Source: Pseudomonas leptonychotis (lineage in GTDB: Bacteria; Pseudomonadota; Gammaproteobacteria; Pseudomonadales; Pseudomonadaceae). From it: DNA of 64,000 nt. Location of the stretch: NCBI RefSeq assembly GCF_004920405.1, contig NZ_RFLV01000002.1, positions 62,001 through 126,000 on the forward strand, in the 5' to 3' direction. Under the pieces are notes generated by a model. The model was not told the DNA's origin, did no database searches, and worked only from the letters and a program-made list of their open reading frames with translations. The position numbers were made by a program, and so were the translations under genes. Positions 27,478-37,595 of the stretch are shown here, piece after piece; the first letter of the stretch is position 1, and every line of letters starts with the position of its first letter.

Positions 27478-28332
27478 CTAGTCGTGCAGATGCTCGGCGG
27501 CATGCAGGGTATTTTCCAACAAGCCGGCGCGGGTCATTGGCCCTACGCCACCCGGCACTGGGGTGATCCAGCCGGCGCGGGGCAGGGCTGTTTCATACAC
27601 TACATCGCCAATCAGCTTGCCATCTTCCTGACGATTGATGCCGACGTCGACGACAATAGCCCCCTGCTTGATCCACTCGCCGTGCACCAGGCCAGGCTTG
27701 CCGGCGGCCACCACGACAATATCGGCCATGCCCACATGCATGGGCAGGTCTTTGGTGAAGCGGTGCGTCACTGTGACCGTGCAACCCGCCAGCAGTAACT
27801 CCATCGCCATAGGTCGGCCGACAATATTCGATGCGCCCACGACAACGGCATGCATGCCGTAAAGGTCAGCGCCTGTGCTTTGCAGTAGCGTCATGATGCC
27901 TTTCGGGGTGCATGGGCGCAGCAATGGCATGCGCTGAGCCAGACGTCCTATGTTGTAGGGGTGAAAACCATCCACATCCTTATCTGGGCGAATGCGTTCC
28001 AGCAATAAAGAGGCATCCAGATGTTCAGGTAGTGGTAGTTGCACCAAAATGCCATCGATGGTTGGTTCGTCATTAAGCCGGTCAATCAGCGCCATTAGAT
28101 CAGCTTGGCTGGTCGTAGTGGGCAGGTCATAGGCCTGCGAAACGAAACCGACTTCTTCGCAATCTTTACGCTTGTGCGAAACATAGACCTGGGAGGCTGG
28201 GTCGCTACCGACCAGAATCACTGCCAGCCCAGGTGCCCGTAAGCCTTGCTCGCGGCGCTCGGCAACACGTTTGGCGATCTGCTGGCGCAGGCTGGCGGCA
28301 ATTGCTTTGCCATCGATCAGTTGTGCGGTCAT
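27478..28332 (-). CDS. folD: Methylenetetrahydrofolate dehydrogenase/cyclohydrolase FolD
   Basis: 284 residues, bifunctional cytoplasmic enzyme of one-carbon metabolism. Signatures: [15 protein letters not shown] (catalytic Lys and Tyr of the cyclohydrolase site), [29 protein letters not shown] (NADP loop) and [18 protein letters not shown]. Length is usual. Monocistronic and divergent from the tRNA cluster. Confidence 0.97.
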   Translation of the reverse strand: MTAQLIDGKAIAASLRQQIAKRVAERREQGLRAPGLAVILVGSDPASQVYVSHKRKDCEEVGFVSQAYDLPTTTSQADLMALIDRLNDEPTIDGILVQLPLPEHLDASLLLERIRPDKDVDGFHPYNIGRLAQRMPLLRPCTPKGIMTLLQSTGADLYGMHAVVVGASNIVGRPMAMELLLAGCTVTVTHRFTKDLPMHVGMADIVVVAAGKPGLVHGEWIKQGAIVVDVGINRQEDGKLIGDVVYETALPRAGWITPVPGGVGPMTRAGLLENTLHAAEHLHD

Positions 28333-28465
28333 TGCGCTTGGTTAACCATAAAGAAAGGATGGAAAAAGGACGCGCATTCTCGCATGACCATGCTGTGGGG
28401 CAAAGGCGCATGCCACGGTTTTCGCGTAACTCCTTTAAATAGCTGATTTTTTTTGACTTTCCCTG

Positions 28466-28492
28466 TTGACGACCTGAAATCGTGTCTATAAC
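28466..28492 (+). promoter_or_regulatory. Candidate promoter of the tRNA cluster
   Basis: TTGACG and TATAAC with a short spacer of 15 bases, followed by a GC-rich discriminator (CGCCCCGC) of the type seen at stringently controlled stable-RNA promoters. The first tRNA starts about 105 bases downstream. Confidence 0.55.
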
Positions 28493-28603
28493 ATTCGCCC
28501 CGCTTGTCGAGCACAGCCAGTCGCTGGGTAAGACGGCAAAGGTAGAAGCTGCAAAGTTTTTTCCGAAGCCGAAAGCTTTAAGTCTGCATCAGCAGGTGAA
28601 TAA

Positions 28604-28680
28604 GTGCCCGTAGCTCAGCTGGATAGAGCATCCGCCTTCTAAGCGGATGGTCGCAGGTTCGAGTCCTGCCGGGTGCGCCA
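28604..28680 (+). tRNA. tRNA-Arg (TCT)
   Basis: 77 bases, complete cloverleaf. Anticodon stem TCCGC/GCGGA around CTTCTAA gives anticodon TCT. T arm GCAGG-TTCGAGT-CCTGC. CCA is encoded at 28678-28680. The acceptor stem contains two G-U pairs (T2-G71, G3-T70). Confidence 0.95.
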
Positions 28681-28713
28681 TTTGGCGGTCTTGGCTCAAG
28701 CAAATGCAATATG

Positions 28714-28789
28714 GTGGGCGTAGCTCAGTTGGTAGAGCGCAGGATTGTGACTCCTGTTGTCGTGGGTTCGATCCCCATCGTCCACCCCA
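28714..28789 (+). tRNA. tRNA-His (GTG)
   Basis: 76 bases. Anticodon stem CAGGA/TCCTG with loop TTGTGAC, anticodon GTG. CCA is encoded. The base before the acceptor stem (28713) is G and faces discriminator C28786, so the G-1 identity element of tRNA-His is genomically encoded. Confidence 0.95.
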
Positions 28790-28799
28790 TATTCCAAAG

Positions 28800-28823
28800 C
28801 GCCAGGTTAAACCTGGCGTTTTT
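28800..28823 (+). terminator. Intrinsic terminator between tRNA-His and tRNA-Leu
   Basis: 8-bp arms 28800-28807 (CGCCAGGT) and 28811-28818 with 3-base loop TAA, then TTTTT (28819-28823), 10 bases after tRNA-His. tRNA-Leu starts 18 bases further on. Confidence 0.8.
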
Positions 28824-28840
28824 GTATAAAGCTTTACCAT

Positions 28841-28925
28841 GCGGATGTGGTGGAATTGGTAGACACACTGGATTTAGGTTCCAGCGCCGAAAGGTGTGAG
28901 AGTTCGAGTCTCTCCGTCCGCACCA
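28841..28925 (+). tRNA. tRNA-Leu (TAG)
   Basis: 85 bases with a long variable arm (class II). Anticodon stem CTGGA/TCCAG around TTTAGGT gives TAG. Acceptor GCGGATG/CGTCCGC; CCA is encoded at 28923-28925. Confidence 0.95.
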
Positions 28926-29054
28926 TCTTTTAGAACTCCCTCCCGTTTGCCGCCTGCATCTAGGGTGACTTCTGCAAATTGACCCTCTAGAATGCATGCC
29001 CTTGATTTGGGGCCGGTAAACGGCCGGCTTATGTCTGTGCAACGAGGAATATCC

Positions 29055-30365
29055 ATGCAAGTTTCTGTTGAAAGTACTTCTGCTCTCGAACGCCGTATGA
29101 CCGTTGGCGTTTCTGTTGAGCGCATCGAGACTGAAGTCAACAAGCGTCTGCAGCAGACTGCCCGTCGTGCCAAGGTTCCAGGCTTCCGTCCTGGTAAAGT
29201 CCCAATGAGCGTGATCCGTCAGCGTTATGAAGATGCTGCGCGTCAAGAAGCGCTGGGCGACCTGATCCAGTCCACCTTTTACGAAGCCGTTGTTGAGCAG
29301 AAGCTCAATCCAGCTGGCGCTCCGGCCGTAGAGCCGAAGTCGTTCGAGAAAGGCAAGGACCTGGAATACGTTGCAACCTTCGAAGTATTCCCGGAGTTCA
29401 CCGTTGGCGGCTTCGAGGCCATCGCTATCGAGCGCCTGCAGGCTGACGTAGCTGACGCTGATGTCGACAACATGCTGGAAATCCTGCGCAAGCAGAACAC
29501 CCGTTTCGAAGCTGCCGAGCGCGCTGCTGAAAATGGTGATCAGCTGAACATCGACTTCGTTGGTAAAATCGACGGCGAAACCTTCGCTGGTGGTTCGGCC
29601 AAAGGCACTCAGCTGGTACTCGGCTCAGGCCGCATGATCCCAGGCTTTGAAGACGCCTTAGTCGGTGCTAAAGCAGGTGAAGAGCGCGTCATCAATCCGA
29701 CGTTCCCAGCTGACTATCAGAATCTCGATCTGGCTGGCAAAACTGCCGAGTTCACCGTTACCATCAATAGCATTGCCGCCCCTCAGCTGCCTGAGCTGAA
29801 TGATGATTTCTTCGCCCTATTTGGTGTGAAAGAAGGTGGTTTGGACGGTTTCCGCGCTGAAGTACGGAAAAATATGGAGCGCGAGCTGCGCCAGGCCATT
29901 AAGTCCAAGATCAAGAACCAAGTGATGGATGGCCTGCTGGCTGCCAACCCGATCGAAGTGCCTAAAGCACTGATCAGCAACGAAGTGGATCGTCTGCGCG
30001 TTCAAGCTGTGCAGCAGTTTGGTGGCAACCTGAAGCCCGATCAGCTGCCAGCTGAGCTGTTCGAAGAGCAAGCTAAGCGCCGTGTAGTGCTGGGTCTGGT
30101 TGTGGCTGAAGTGGTTAAGCAGTGCGAGCTGAAGCCGGACGATGCCCGTGTGCGTGAAATGATTCAGGAAATGGCTTCTGCTTACCAAGAGCCTGAGCAG
30201 GTTGTGGCCTGGTACTACAAAAACGACCAGCAAATGAACGAAGTGCGTTCGGTTGTACTGGAAGAGCAAGTTGTAGATACTGTTTTGCAGAAGGCCAACG
30301 TGACCGATAAAGCGGTCTCGTACGAAGAAGCTGTCAAGCCGGTTGAAGCACCACAAGCCGCCTGA
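29055..30365 (+). CDS. tig: Trigger factor
   Basis: 436 residues from ATG 29055 (GAGGA, 6 bases spacing; an upstream in-frame ATG at 28992 lacks one). Ribosome-associated chaperone and prolyl isomerase. The N-terminal ribosome-docking motif is [14 protein letters not shown] (signature GFRxGKxP). FKBP domain about 150-245 ([21 protein letters not shown]), C-terminal helical arms with acidic/basic helices. First of tig-clpP-clpX-lon-hupB-ppiD. Confidence 0.97.
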   Translation: MQVSVESTSALERRMTVGVSVERIETEVNKRLQQTARRAKVPGFRPGKVPMSVIRQRYEDAARQEALGDLIQSTFYEAVVEQKLNPAGAPAVEPKSFEKGKDLEYVATFEVFPEFTVGGFEAIAIERLQADVADADVDNMLEILRKQNTRFEAAERAAENGDQLNIDFVGKIDGETFAGGSAKGTQLVLGSGRMIPGFEDALVGAKAGEERVINPTFPADYQNLDLAGKTAEFTVTINSIAAPQLPELNDDFFALFGVKEGGLDGFRAEVRKNMERELRQAIKSKIKNQVMDGLLAANPIEVPKALISNEVDRLRVQAVQQFGGNLKPDQLPAELFEEQAKRRVVLGLVVAEVVKQCELKPDDARVREMIQEMASAYQEPEQVVAWYYKNDQQMNEVRSVVLEEQVVDTVLQKANVTDKAVSYEEAVKPVEAPQAA

Positions 30366-30389
30366 TTTCTTCACCTCGTTCGAACGCGC

Positions 30390-30417
30390 CATAAGCCAGC
30401 CTCCGTGCTGGCTTATG
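30390..30417 (+). terminator. Hairpin between tig and clpP
   Basis: 11-bp arms 30390-30400 and 30407-30417, loop CTCCGT, 25 bases after the tig stop. Weak T content (CGTATTTG), so perhaps only partial termination or a processing site. Confidence 0.6.
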
Positions 30418-30456
30418 CGTATTTGTGACATGACTATTTAGGGAGCGAGTGCACGC

Positions 30457-31092
30457 ATGTCCCGCAATCCTTTTATGCAACAAATGCCTGAAATCCAAGC
30501 CGCTGGTGGCTTGGTACCTATGGTTGTCGAGCAATCGGCTCGTGGAGAGCGCGCCTATGACATCTATTCGCGCCTGCTCAAGGAGCGAGTGATCTTTCTG
30601 GTCGGCCCTGTAGAGGACTACATGGCCAACCTGATCTGTGCGCAACTGCTGTTCCTTGAAGCGGAAAATCCGGACAAGGACATCCATCTGTACATCAACT
30701 CCCCAGGCGGTTCGGTTACAGCGGGTATGTCGATCTACGACACCATGCAGTTCATCAAACCTAACGTGTCCACCACCTGTATTGGTCAGGCATGCAGCAT
30801 GGGCGCATTCCTGCTGACCGCTGGTGCCGAGGGCAAGCGTTACTGCCTGCCAAACTCACGCGTGATGATTCACCAGCCACTGGGCGGCTTCCAGGGCCAG
30901 GCGTCGGATATCGAAATCCACGCCAAGGAAATCCTCTTTATCCGCGAGCGTCTCAATACGTTGATGGCCAAGCACAGTGGGCACACCCTGGAAGAAATCG
31001 AGCGCGATACCAATCGTGATAACTTCATGAGCGCCGAAGCCGCTCGTGAATACGGGTTGATCGACGCAGTGATTGAAAAACGCCCCGCTTAA
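30457..31092 (+). CDS. clpP: ATP-dependent Clp protease proteolytic subunit
   Basis: 211 residues, cytoplasmic serine peptidase, 14-mer chamber partner of ClpX/ClpA. Catalytic Ser114 in GQACSMGA, His139 in VMIHQPLGG and Asp188 in [16 protein letters not shown] oxyanion segment. A short N-terminal propeptide is expected. Upstream of clpX by 111 bases with an intervening hairpin. Confidence 0.97.
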   Translation: MSRNPFMQQMPEIQAAGGLVPMVVEQSARGERAYDIYSRLLKERVIFLVGPVEDYMANLICAQLLFLEAENPDKDIHLYINSPGGSVTAGMSIYDTMQFIKPNVSTTCIGQACSMGAFLLTAGAEGKRYCLPNSRVMIHQPLGGFQGQASDIEIHAKEILFIRERLNTLMAKHSGHTLEEIERDTNRDNFMSAEAAREYGLIDAVIEKRPA

Positions 31093-31136
31093 TATAAGAA
31101 ACTCAAAATAGGGTGGGTCGGCTTGTCCGGCCACCG

Positions 31137-31156
31137 GCGGGCTTGAAAAAGCCCGC
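31137..31156 (+). terminator. Hairpin between clpP and clpX
   Basis: 8-bp arms GCGGGCTT (31137-31144) and AAGCCCGC (31149-31156) with a GAAA tetraloop. No T run. More likely an RNA stabiliser or attenuator than a full terminator, since clpP-clpX are normally co-transcribed. Confidence 0.5.
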
Positions 31157-31203
31157 ATAAGCCTTCATCTTGTGTTTCAAGCCTACCGGATTGGATTGAT
31201 CGA

Positions 31204-32484
31204 ATGACTGACACCCGCAACGGCGAGGACAACGGCAAGCTGCTTTATTGCTCCTTCTGCGGCAAAAGCCAGCATGAAGTGCGCAAATTGATTGCCGGCC
31301 CCTCGGTCTTTATCTGTGACGAGTGCGTCGACCTGTGCAACGACATCATCCGCGAGGAGGTGCAAGAAGCCCAGGCCGAAAGCAGCGCGCACAAATTACC
31401 TGCCCCCAAGGAAATCAGCGGCATCCTCGATCAGTATGTGATCGGTCAGGAGCGTGCGAAGAAGATTTTGGCGGTAGCGGTCTATAACCACTACAAGCGT
31501 CTCAACCAGCGCGATAAAAAAGACGACATCGAACTGGGTAAAAGCAACATCCTGCTCATCGGTCCTACGGGGTCGGGCAAGACATTGTTGGCGGAAACAC
31601 TGGCACGTTTGCTGAACGTCCCCTTCACTATTGCTGACGCCACCACCCTGACCGAAGCCGGTTATGTAGGGGAGGACGTCGAGAACATCATTCAAAAGCT
31701 GTTGCAGAAGTGCGATTACGATGTGGAAAAAGCCCAGATGGGTATTGTCTACATCGACGAAATCGACAAGATCTCCCGTAAGTCCGATAACCCGTCGATC
31801 ACACGTGACGTGTCGGGTGAGGGCGTGCAGCAAGCACTGCTGAAGTTGATTGAGGGTACTGTTGCCTCGGTTCCGCCACAGGGTGGTCGTAAGCACCCTC
31901 AGCAAGAGTTTCTGCAGGTAGATACGCGCAATATTCTGTTTATTTGTGGCGGTGCTTTCTCTGGTTTAGAGAAGGTTATTCAGGGTCGCTCGACCAAGGG
32001 CGGCATCGGCTTCAATGCCGAGGTTCGCAGCAAGGAAGAGGGCAAAAAAGTGGGCGAGTCATTGCGCGCTGTTGAGCCGGATGACCTGGTGAAATTTGGC
32101 TTGATTCCAGAGTTTGTAGGCCGCTTGCCGGTTATTGCGACGCTGGATGAGCTGGATGAAGCTGCGCTGATACAGATTCTGACCGAGCCGAAGAATGCGC
32201 TGACTAAACAGTACGGCAAGCTCTTCGAGATGGAAGGTGTTGAGTTGGAGTTCCGTCCTGATGCGCTGAAGTCGGTTGCGCACAAGGCGCTTGAACGCAA
32301 AACCGGTGCCCGTGGTCTGCGCTCGATTCTCGAAGGCGTCTTGCTTGACACCATGTACGAGATTCCATCGCAGTCGGACGTCAGCAAGGTTGTTATCGAT
32401 GAGAGTGTCATCGAGGGCACCTCCAAGCCGTTGCTCATTTACGAGAACAGCGAGCTACCAGCCAAGGCTGCGCCTGACGCGTAA
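31204..32484 (+). CDS. clpX: ATP-dependent Clp protease ATPase subunit ClpX
   Basis: 426 residues. N-terminal C4 zinc-binding domain (Cys16, Cys19, Cys38, Cys41 in YCSFCG and ICDECVDLC). AAA+ module: Walker A GPTGSGKT (120-127), Walker [11 protein letters not shown], pore-loop sequence GYVGEDVEN, then the IGF-type ClpP-docking loop near GGIGFNAEV and Sensor 2 GARGLRSI. Unfolds substrates for ClpP. Length is typical. Confidence 0.97.
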   Translation: MTDTRNGEDNGKLLYCSFCGKSQHEVRKLIAGPSVFICDECVDLCNDIIREEVQEAQAESSAHKLPAPKEISGILDQYVIGQERAKKILAVAVYNHYKRLNQRDKKDDIELGKSNILLIGPTGSGKTLLAETLARLLNVPFTIADATTLTEAGYVGEDVENIIQKLLQKCDYDVEKAQMGIVYIDEIDKISRKSDNPSITRDVSGEGVQQALLKLIEGTVASVPPQGGRKHPQQEFLQVDTRNILFICGGAFSGLEKVIQGRSTKGGIGFNAEVRSKEEGKKVGESLRAVEPDDLVKFGLIPEFVGRLPVIATLDELDEAALIQILTEPKNALTKQYGKLFEMEGVELEFRPDALKSVAHKALERKTGARGLRSILEGVLLDTMYEIPSQSDVSKVVIDESVIEGTSKPLLIYENSELPAKAAPDA

Positions 32485-32502
32485 TAGCTTTGTAACATGT
32501 TG

Positions 32503-32534
32503 AAAGCAAGGGGCCTTTGGGCCCCTTTGCTTTT
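32503..32534 (+). terminator. clpX terminator
   Basis: Imperfect 13-bp stem (arms AAAGCAAGGGGCC / GGCCCCTTTGCTTT with one bulge), ending in CTTTT, 18 bases after the clpX stop. It separates clpPX from lon. Confidence 0.82.
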
Positions 32535-32546
32535 CCTACTGCAATG

Positions 32547-32575
32547 CTTGTTTTTTGTTTGGGCTGCCCCCATCT
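32547..32575 (+). promoter_or_regulatory. Heat-shock (sigma-32-type) promoter of lon
   Basis: CTTGTTT, 14 bases, CCCCATCT: the -10 region matches the sigma-32 consensus CCCCATNT and the -35 keeps the CTTG core. It lies 59 bp upstream of the lon ATG. Confidence 0.7.
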
Positions 32576-32633
32576 TAGGGTTAAGGGTCATCCCAACTGT
32601 TTACGGCCGTATGGCCGCTGTAGAGCCGAAATC

Positions 32634-35027
32634 ATGAAGACAACCATCGAATTGCCTCTCCTGCCGCTGCGCGATGTTGTGGTCTATCCGCACATGGTCA
32701 TTCCGTTATTCGTCGGGCGTGAGAAATCCATTGAGGCCCTTGAGGCTGCGATGACGGGTGAGAAGCAGATTCTGCTCCTTGCCCAGAAAAATCCTGCAGA
32801 CGACGACCCTGATGAGGCCGGTCTCTATCGTGTCGGTACGGTCGCCACTGTATTGCAGTTACTGAAATTACCGGACGGTACGGTAAAGGTGCTGGTCGAG
32901 GGCGAGCAGCGCGGCGAGATTGAGCAGTTTATTGAGGCTGACGGTCATTACCGGGCTGAAGTGCAACTGATCGATGATGTTGAAGCGGCTGAGCGTGAGT
33001 CTGAGGTCTTTACGCGTAGCTTGCTCAGCCAGTTCGAGCAGTATGTGCAGCTGGGTAAAAAGGTCCCCGCGGAGGTGCTTGCATCTCTCAACGGCATCGA
33101 TGAGCCGAGTCGACTGGTCGACACCATGGCAGCGCACATGGTGCTGAAAATCGAGCAGAAGCAGGAAATTCTTGAGCTCACCGACCTTACTGCTCGCGTT
33201 GAACATGTGCTCGCGCTACTTGATGCCGAAATCGATCTGCTGCAGGTCGAGAAGCGCATCCGTGGCAGGGTCAAGAAGCAAATGGAGCGCAGTCAGCGCG
33301 AGTACTATCTGAATGAGCAGATGAAGGCCATTCAGAAGGAACTGGGTGACAGTGAGGAAGGGCATAACGAACTCGATGAGCTGAGAAAGCGCATCGACAA
33401 TGCAGGCCTAACAGCTGAAGCGCTAACCAAAGCCAACGCCGAGTTGAATAAGCTCAAGCAAATGTCACCGATGTCAGCCGAAGCCACTGTGGTGCGCTCC
33501 TACATCGATTGGTTGGTTAATGTGCCGTGGAAAGCCCAGAGCAAAGTACGCCTCGATCTGGCGCGTGCCGAAGCGATCCTCGATGCAGATCATTACGGCT
33601 TGGATGAGGTCAAGGAACGTATCCTTGAGTACCTCGCCGTGCAAAAGCGCGTGAAGAAAATCAAGGGGCCAGTACTCTGCCTGGTCGGCCCCCCAGGGGT
33701 CGGTAAAACCTCACTGGCTGAGTCGATTGCCAGTGCCACTAACCGCAAATTCGTGCGTATGGCCCTCGGTGGCGTGCGTGATGAGGCCGAAATTCGTGGT
33801 CACCGGCGTACTTATATTGGCTCGATGCCCGGTCGCCTGATCCAGAAAATGACCAAGGTTGGCGTGCGCAACCCGCTTTTTCTGCTCGATGAAATCGACA
33901 AAATGGGTCAGGACATGCGTGGTGACCCTGCGTCGGCGTTGCTTGAGGTGTTGGATCCGGAGCAGAACCACAACTTCAACGATCACTATCTGGAGGTCGA
34001 TTACGACCTGTCCGATGTGATGTTCCTCTGCACGGCCAACTCGATGAATATTCCAGGTCCGCTGCTGGACCGTATGGAAGTGATTCGTCTGCCGGGTTAC
34101 ACCGAAGCTGAGAAGATCAATATCGCGATCAAATATTTGGCGCCCAAGCAGGTTCAGGCTAATGGCCTGAAGAAAACCGAGCTGGTGTTTGAAGAGGCTG
34201 CGATACGCGACATTATTCGCTATTACACCCGCGAGGCTGGCGTGCGTGGTCTCGAGCGGCAGCTTGCCAAGGTGTGCCGCAAGGTCGTCAAAGAGCACAC
34301 CACCGAGAAGCGTTTTCAGGTCACGGCTACGGCCGATTCGCTAGAGCATTTTCTCGGTGTGCGTAAGCACCGCTATGGTTTGGCTGAGCAGCAGGATCAA
34401 ATTGGCCAAGTTACAGGTCTTGCCTGGACCCAGGTCGGTGGTGAGTTGTTGACCATCGAAGCCGTCGTGGTGCCTGGTAAGGGGCAGCTGATAAAAACCG
34501 GCTCTCTGGGTGATGTGATGCTGGAGTCGATCACTGCTGCGCAGACGGTTGTGCGCAGTCGGGCTAAGAGTCTGGGCGTGCCTGTCGACTTCTATGAGAA
34601 GCAAGACATTCATATCCATATGCCGGAGGGGGCGACGCCCAAAGATGGCCCCAGCGCGGGCGTTGGCATGTGCACGGCGCTGGTTTCAGCCCTGACACAG
34701 ATACCTGTGCGAGCGGATGTGGCAATGACCGGCGAAATTACCCTGCGCGGCCAAGTATTGGCTATTGGTGGTTTGAAAGAAAAACTACTGGCCGCTCACC
34801 GTGGTGGCATCAAGACGGTGATCATTCCAGAAGAGAATGTGCGCGATTTAAAAGAGATTCCGGAGAACATTAAGCAAGACCTGCAGATTAAACCGGTTAA
34901 ATGGATTGACGAGGTCCTGCAAATTGCGCTGCAATACGCCCCGGAGCCCTTGCCTGATGCGGCTCCCATGGTTGCAAAGGATGAAAAACGCGAGACTGAT
35001 TCCAAGGAGCGAATTAGCACGCATTAG
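32634..35027 (+). CDS. lon: ATP-dependent protease Lon
   Basis: 797 residues from ATG 32634 ([20 protein letters not shown]). The longer in-frame reading upstream crosses the promoter. LON substrate-binding domain 7-200, coiled-coil [21 protein letters not shown]+ with Walker A GPPGVGKT (352-359) and Walker [13 protein letters not shown]. The C-terminal Ser-Lys protease site has Ser in [11 protein letters not shown] and Lys in [14 protein letters not shown]. Cytoplasmic quality control and regulator turnover. Confidence 0.97.
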   Translation: MKTTIELPLLPLRDVVVYPHMVIPLFVGREKSIEALEAAMTGEKQILLLAQKNPADDDPDEAGLYRVGTVATVLQLLKLPDGTVKVLVEGEQRGEIEQFIEADGHYRAEVQLIDDVEAAERESEVFTRSLLSQFEQYVQLGKKVPAEVLASLNGIDEPSRLVDTMAAHMVLKIEQKQEILELTDLTARVEHVLALLDAEIDLLQVEKRIRGRVKKQMERSQREYYLNEQMKAIQKELGDSEEGHNELDELRKRIDNAGLTAEALTKANAELNKLKQMSPMSAEATVVRSYIDWLVNVPWKAQSKVRLDLARAEAILDADHYGLDEVKERILEYLAVQKRVKKIKGPVLCLVGPPGVGKTSLAESIASATNRKFVRMALGGVRDEAEIRGHRRTYIGSMPGRLIQKMTKVGVRNPLFLLDEIDKMGQDMRGDPASALLEVLDPEQNHNFNDHYLEVDYDLSDVMFLCTANSMNIPGPLLDRMEVIRLPGYTEAEKINIAIKYLAPKQVQANGLKKTELVFEEAAIRDIIRYYTREAGVRGLERQLAKVCRKVVKEHTTEKRFQVTATADSLEHFLGVRKHRYGLAEQQDQIGQVTGLAWTQVGGELLTIEAVVVPGKGQLIKTGSLGDVMLESITAAQTVVRSRAKSLGVPVDFYEKQDIHIHMPEGATPKDGPSAGVGMCTALVSALTQIPVRADVAMTGEITLRGQVLAIGGLKEKLLAAHRGGIKTVIIPEENVRDLKEIPENIKQDLQIKPVKWIDEVLQIALQYAPEPLPDAAPMVAKDEKRETDSKERISTH

Positions 35028-35040
35028 CCGGAGGGGTTTC

Positions 35041-35070
35041 TTGACACATTTTTAGAGCCCTTGTTATAAA
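35041..35070 (+). promoter_or_regulatory. Strong sigma-70 promoter of hupB
   Basis: TTGACA (exact) with TTATAA at 17 bases or TATAAA at 18 bases, 14 bp after the lon stop. Fits the high expression expected for HU. Confidence 0.85.
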
Positions 35071-35163
35071 GCGGCTCTTATCGTGTCGGTAGGCTCTCCA
35101 GCACCGCTTCGCTTACATTTAAAAGCAAGAAATAAACTCAACAGAAATTAAGGGGACTTAAGA

Positions 35164-35436
35164 GTGAACAAGTCGGAACTGATCGATGCCATCGCTGCAT
35201 CTGCTGATATCCCAAAAGCTGTCGCTGGCCGTGCGCTGGACGCAGTAATTGAATCCGTTACTGGCGCTCTGAAGGCTGGTGATTCTGTAGTGCTGGTTGG
35301 TTTCGGCACCTTCGCTGTTAAAGAGCGTGCTGCTCGTACTGGCCGTAACCCACAAACTGGTAATCCGATCAGCATCGCTGCTGCCAAGATTCCAGGCTTC
35401 AAAGCCGGTAAAGCTCTGAAAGACGCTGTTAACTAA
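35164..35436 (+). CDS. hupB: DNA-binding protein HU-beta
   Basis: 90 residues from a GTG start (35164), with AAGGGGA about 10 bases upstream. Nucleoid protein; HU signature [21 protein letters not shown] (in part) with the intercalating proline in RNPQTG. Dimerising N-terminal helices [20 protein letters not shown]. Own promoter at 35041, so not dependent on lon. Confidence 0.97.
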   Translation: MNKSELIDAIAASADIPKAVAGRALDAVIESVTGALKAGDSVVLVGFGTFAVKERAARTGRNPQTGNPISIAAAKIPGFKAGKALKDAVN

Positions 35437-35565
35437 GTCTTTTCGGTTTTGCCTAACAGACCGGCTGAATGGCTTGTCTGAGGTGAGGCGGGAAGTTCAG
35501 CCGATTTGGTATGGCTGAACACGACAAAGCAGCTGCTTGAGTTCGTCCGCTTCGCCAGTTACGAG

Positions 35566-35592
35566 AAGGCGCATCCACTGATGCGCCTTTCT
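35566..35592 (+). terminator. hupB terminator
   Basis: 10-bp arms 35566-35575 (AAGGCGCATC) and 35580-35589, loop CACT, followed by TCTTC. A second hairpin (35495-35520, 8-bp arms GTTCAGCC/GGCTGAAC) lies between hupB and this one. Confidence 0.75.
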
Positions 35593-35654
35593 TCTATCCG
35601 GATTTTACCCACACTGCGCGGCTGCGTTTTTTGTACAGCCGTTCTGGGGGACGC

Positions 35655-37532
35655 ATGCTGCAAAACATCAGGGACAATTCACAAGGTTGGATTGCCAAAA
35701 CCATTATCGGCATCATCGTCGCGCTGCTGGCGTTGACCGGTGTTGACGCCATTTTTACCAGCACCAGTAACAGCCAAAATGCAGCCGAAGTGAATGGTGA
35801 GAAAATCACCTCTGCTGAGCTTAACCAGGCTGTCGAAATGCAACGTCGACAGTTACTGCAGCAATTGGGGCAAGATTTTGATGCGTCCCTGCTGGACGAG
35901 AAGTTGCTGCGTGAAGCTGCTCTGAATGGTCTTGTCGAGCGCACCTTGCTGCTTGATAGCGCCAAAGAAGCCAAGTTCGCCTTTTCGTCACAAGCGCTGG
36001 ATCAGCTCATTCTTAAAACACCTGAATTTCTGGTCGACGGCCAGTTCAACGCCGAGCGTTTTGATCAGGTTATCCGTCAGTTGGGTTACAGCCGTTTGCA
36101 GTTCCGCCAGATGCTTGAGCAGGAAATGCTGATCGGTCAGCTACGCGCTGGCTTGGCTAACAGCGGCTTTGTCACCGATGCCCAGGTGCAAGCATTTGCC
36201 GCACTGGAAAAGCAGACGCGTGACTTCGCGACCCTCACCCTCAAAGCTGACCTGGATGCGGTCACGCTCAGCGATGACGACATCAAGGCCTACTACGAAG
36301 CTCAAGCCAGCGAGTTTATGAGCCCTGAGCAGGTGGTGCTGGAGTACGCCGAGCTGAAAAAAGATGCGTTCTTCGATCAGGTTGAAGTCACTGACGAAGC
36401 GCTGCAAAGCGCTTATCAGAATGAAATCGCCAACCTCGCCGAACAGCGCCGCGCCGCGCATATTCTGGTTGAAGTGAGCGACAAGCTGGATGACGAACAA
36501 GCCAAAGCCAAGCTGGTTGCGGTGCAAAAGCGTCTGGAGCAAGGCGAGGATTTCGCCGTGCTGGCCAAAGAGCTCTCCGATGATTCGGGCTCGGCAGGTG
36601 AAGGCGGCGATCTGGGCTTTGCCGGCCCAGGCGTATATGACCCAGCTTTTGAGGAAGCGCTCTACGCGCTGGATGAAAATGCTGTATCGGCGCCAGTGCG
36701 CAGTGAGTTTGGTTGGCACTTGATCAAGCTGTTAGGTGTTCAGGCGCCTGAAGTGCCGAGCTTTGCCAGCCTCGAAGAAAAACTGCAACGCGACCTCAAG
36801 GCACGTCAGGTCGAGCAGCGTTTTGTTGAAGTCTCCAAAGACCTTGAAGATGCTGCATTTGAAGCGTCGGATCTGGCTCAGCCTGCTCAAGAGTTAGGTT
36901 TGCAGGTCAAGACCACTGAGGCCTTTGGCCGCCAGGGTGGTACTGAAGGGTTGAGCGCTAATCGTCAGGTCATCCAGGCTGCATTCAGCGATGAAGTACT
37001 GGAAGACGGTAGTAACAGCAGTGTGATCGAGCTTGATCCAAACACCGTGGTGGTGGTGCGCGTCAAAGAGCACAACAAGCCTGAGCAATTACCGCTTGAG
37101 CAAGTTGCTGACAGTATTCGCGCTCAGTTGACCAAGGTTCGTGCAAGCGAGGCTGTCAAAGCCAAAGCTGAAGAGCAGCTGGCTGCTCTGCGTGAAGGTC
37201 AAACGCCGGTTGCACAGGCTGATGCTAAGCAGGGCTGGAATGTTGTCGAAGCCGCAACGCGCAGCCATGAGGGTGTTGAGCCTGCCGTGCTGCAAGCACT
37301 GTTCCGTATGCCCAAGCCTGAAGCTGCCGACAAGCCAAGCTTCGCCGGTATTAGCTTGAGCAATGGTGATTTTGTGATCATTCGCCTCAATGGCGTGAGC
37401 CAACCTGAGCAAGCGCTGTCGGACGAGGATAAGGCCATGTACAGCCGCTTCCTCGCCTCACGCGTCGGTCAGCAGGACTTCGCCGCGTTCCGTAAGCAGC
37501 TGGAAGAGAAGGCGGATATCGAGCGCTTCTGA
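35655..37532 (+). CDS. ppiD: Periplasmic folding chaperone PpiD
   Basis: 625 residues from ATG 35655 (GGGGG 4-8 bases upstream). One N-terminal membrane anchor (TIIGIIVALLALTGVDAIF) with short cytoplasmic MLQNIRDNSQGWIAK, then SurA_N-like helices. A PpiC/parvulin domain about 260-355 (RAAHILVEVSDKL, ELSDDSGSAGEGGDLGF). C-terminal helical domain. Works at the SecYEG exit and on outer-membrane protein folding. Last of the tig-to-ppiD series. Confidence 0.95.
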   Translation: MLQNIRDNSQGWIAKTIIGIIVALLALTGVDAIFTSTSNSQNAAEVNGEKITSAELNQAVEMQRRQLLQQLGQDFDASLLDEKLLREAALNGLVERTLLLDSAKEAKFAFSSQALDQLILKTPEFLVDGQFNAERFDQVIRQLGYSRLQFRQMLEQEMLIGQLRAGLANSGFVTDAQVQAFAALEKQTRDFATLTLKADLDAVTLSDDDIKAYYEAQASEFMSPEQVVLEYAELKKDAFFDQVEVTDEALQSAYQNEIANLAEQRRAAHILVEVSDKLDDEQAKAKLVAVQKRLEQGEDFAVLAKELSDDSGSAGEGGDLGFAGPGVYDPAFEEALYALDENAVSAPVRSEFGWHLIKLLGVQAPEVPSFASLEEKLQRDLKARQVEQRFVEVSKDLEDAAFEASDLAQPAQELGLQVKTTEAFGRQGGTEGLSANRQVIQAAFSDEVLEDGSNSSVIELDPNTVVVVRVKEHNKPEQLPLEQVADSIRAQLTKVRASEAVKAKAEEQLAALREGQTPVAQADAKQGWNVVEAATRSHEGVEPAVLQALFRMPKPEAADKPSFAGISLSNGDFVIIRLNGVSQPEQALSDEDKAMYSRFLASRVGQQDFAAFRKQLEEKADIERF

Positions 37533-37544
37533 TCGATACCGCTA

Positions 37545-37578
37545 ACAAAAAGGCCGCTTAATTAAGCGGCCTTTTTGT
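37545..37578. terminator. Bidirectional terminator between ppiD and fabI
   Basis: 34-base perfect palindrome (17-bp arms) centred at 37561/37562, with A5 on the left and T5 on the right, between converging genes. Confidence 0.93.
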
Positions 37579-37595
37579 TGCTGCAAGGTAAAGAC

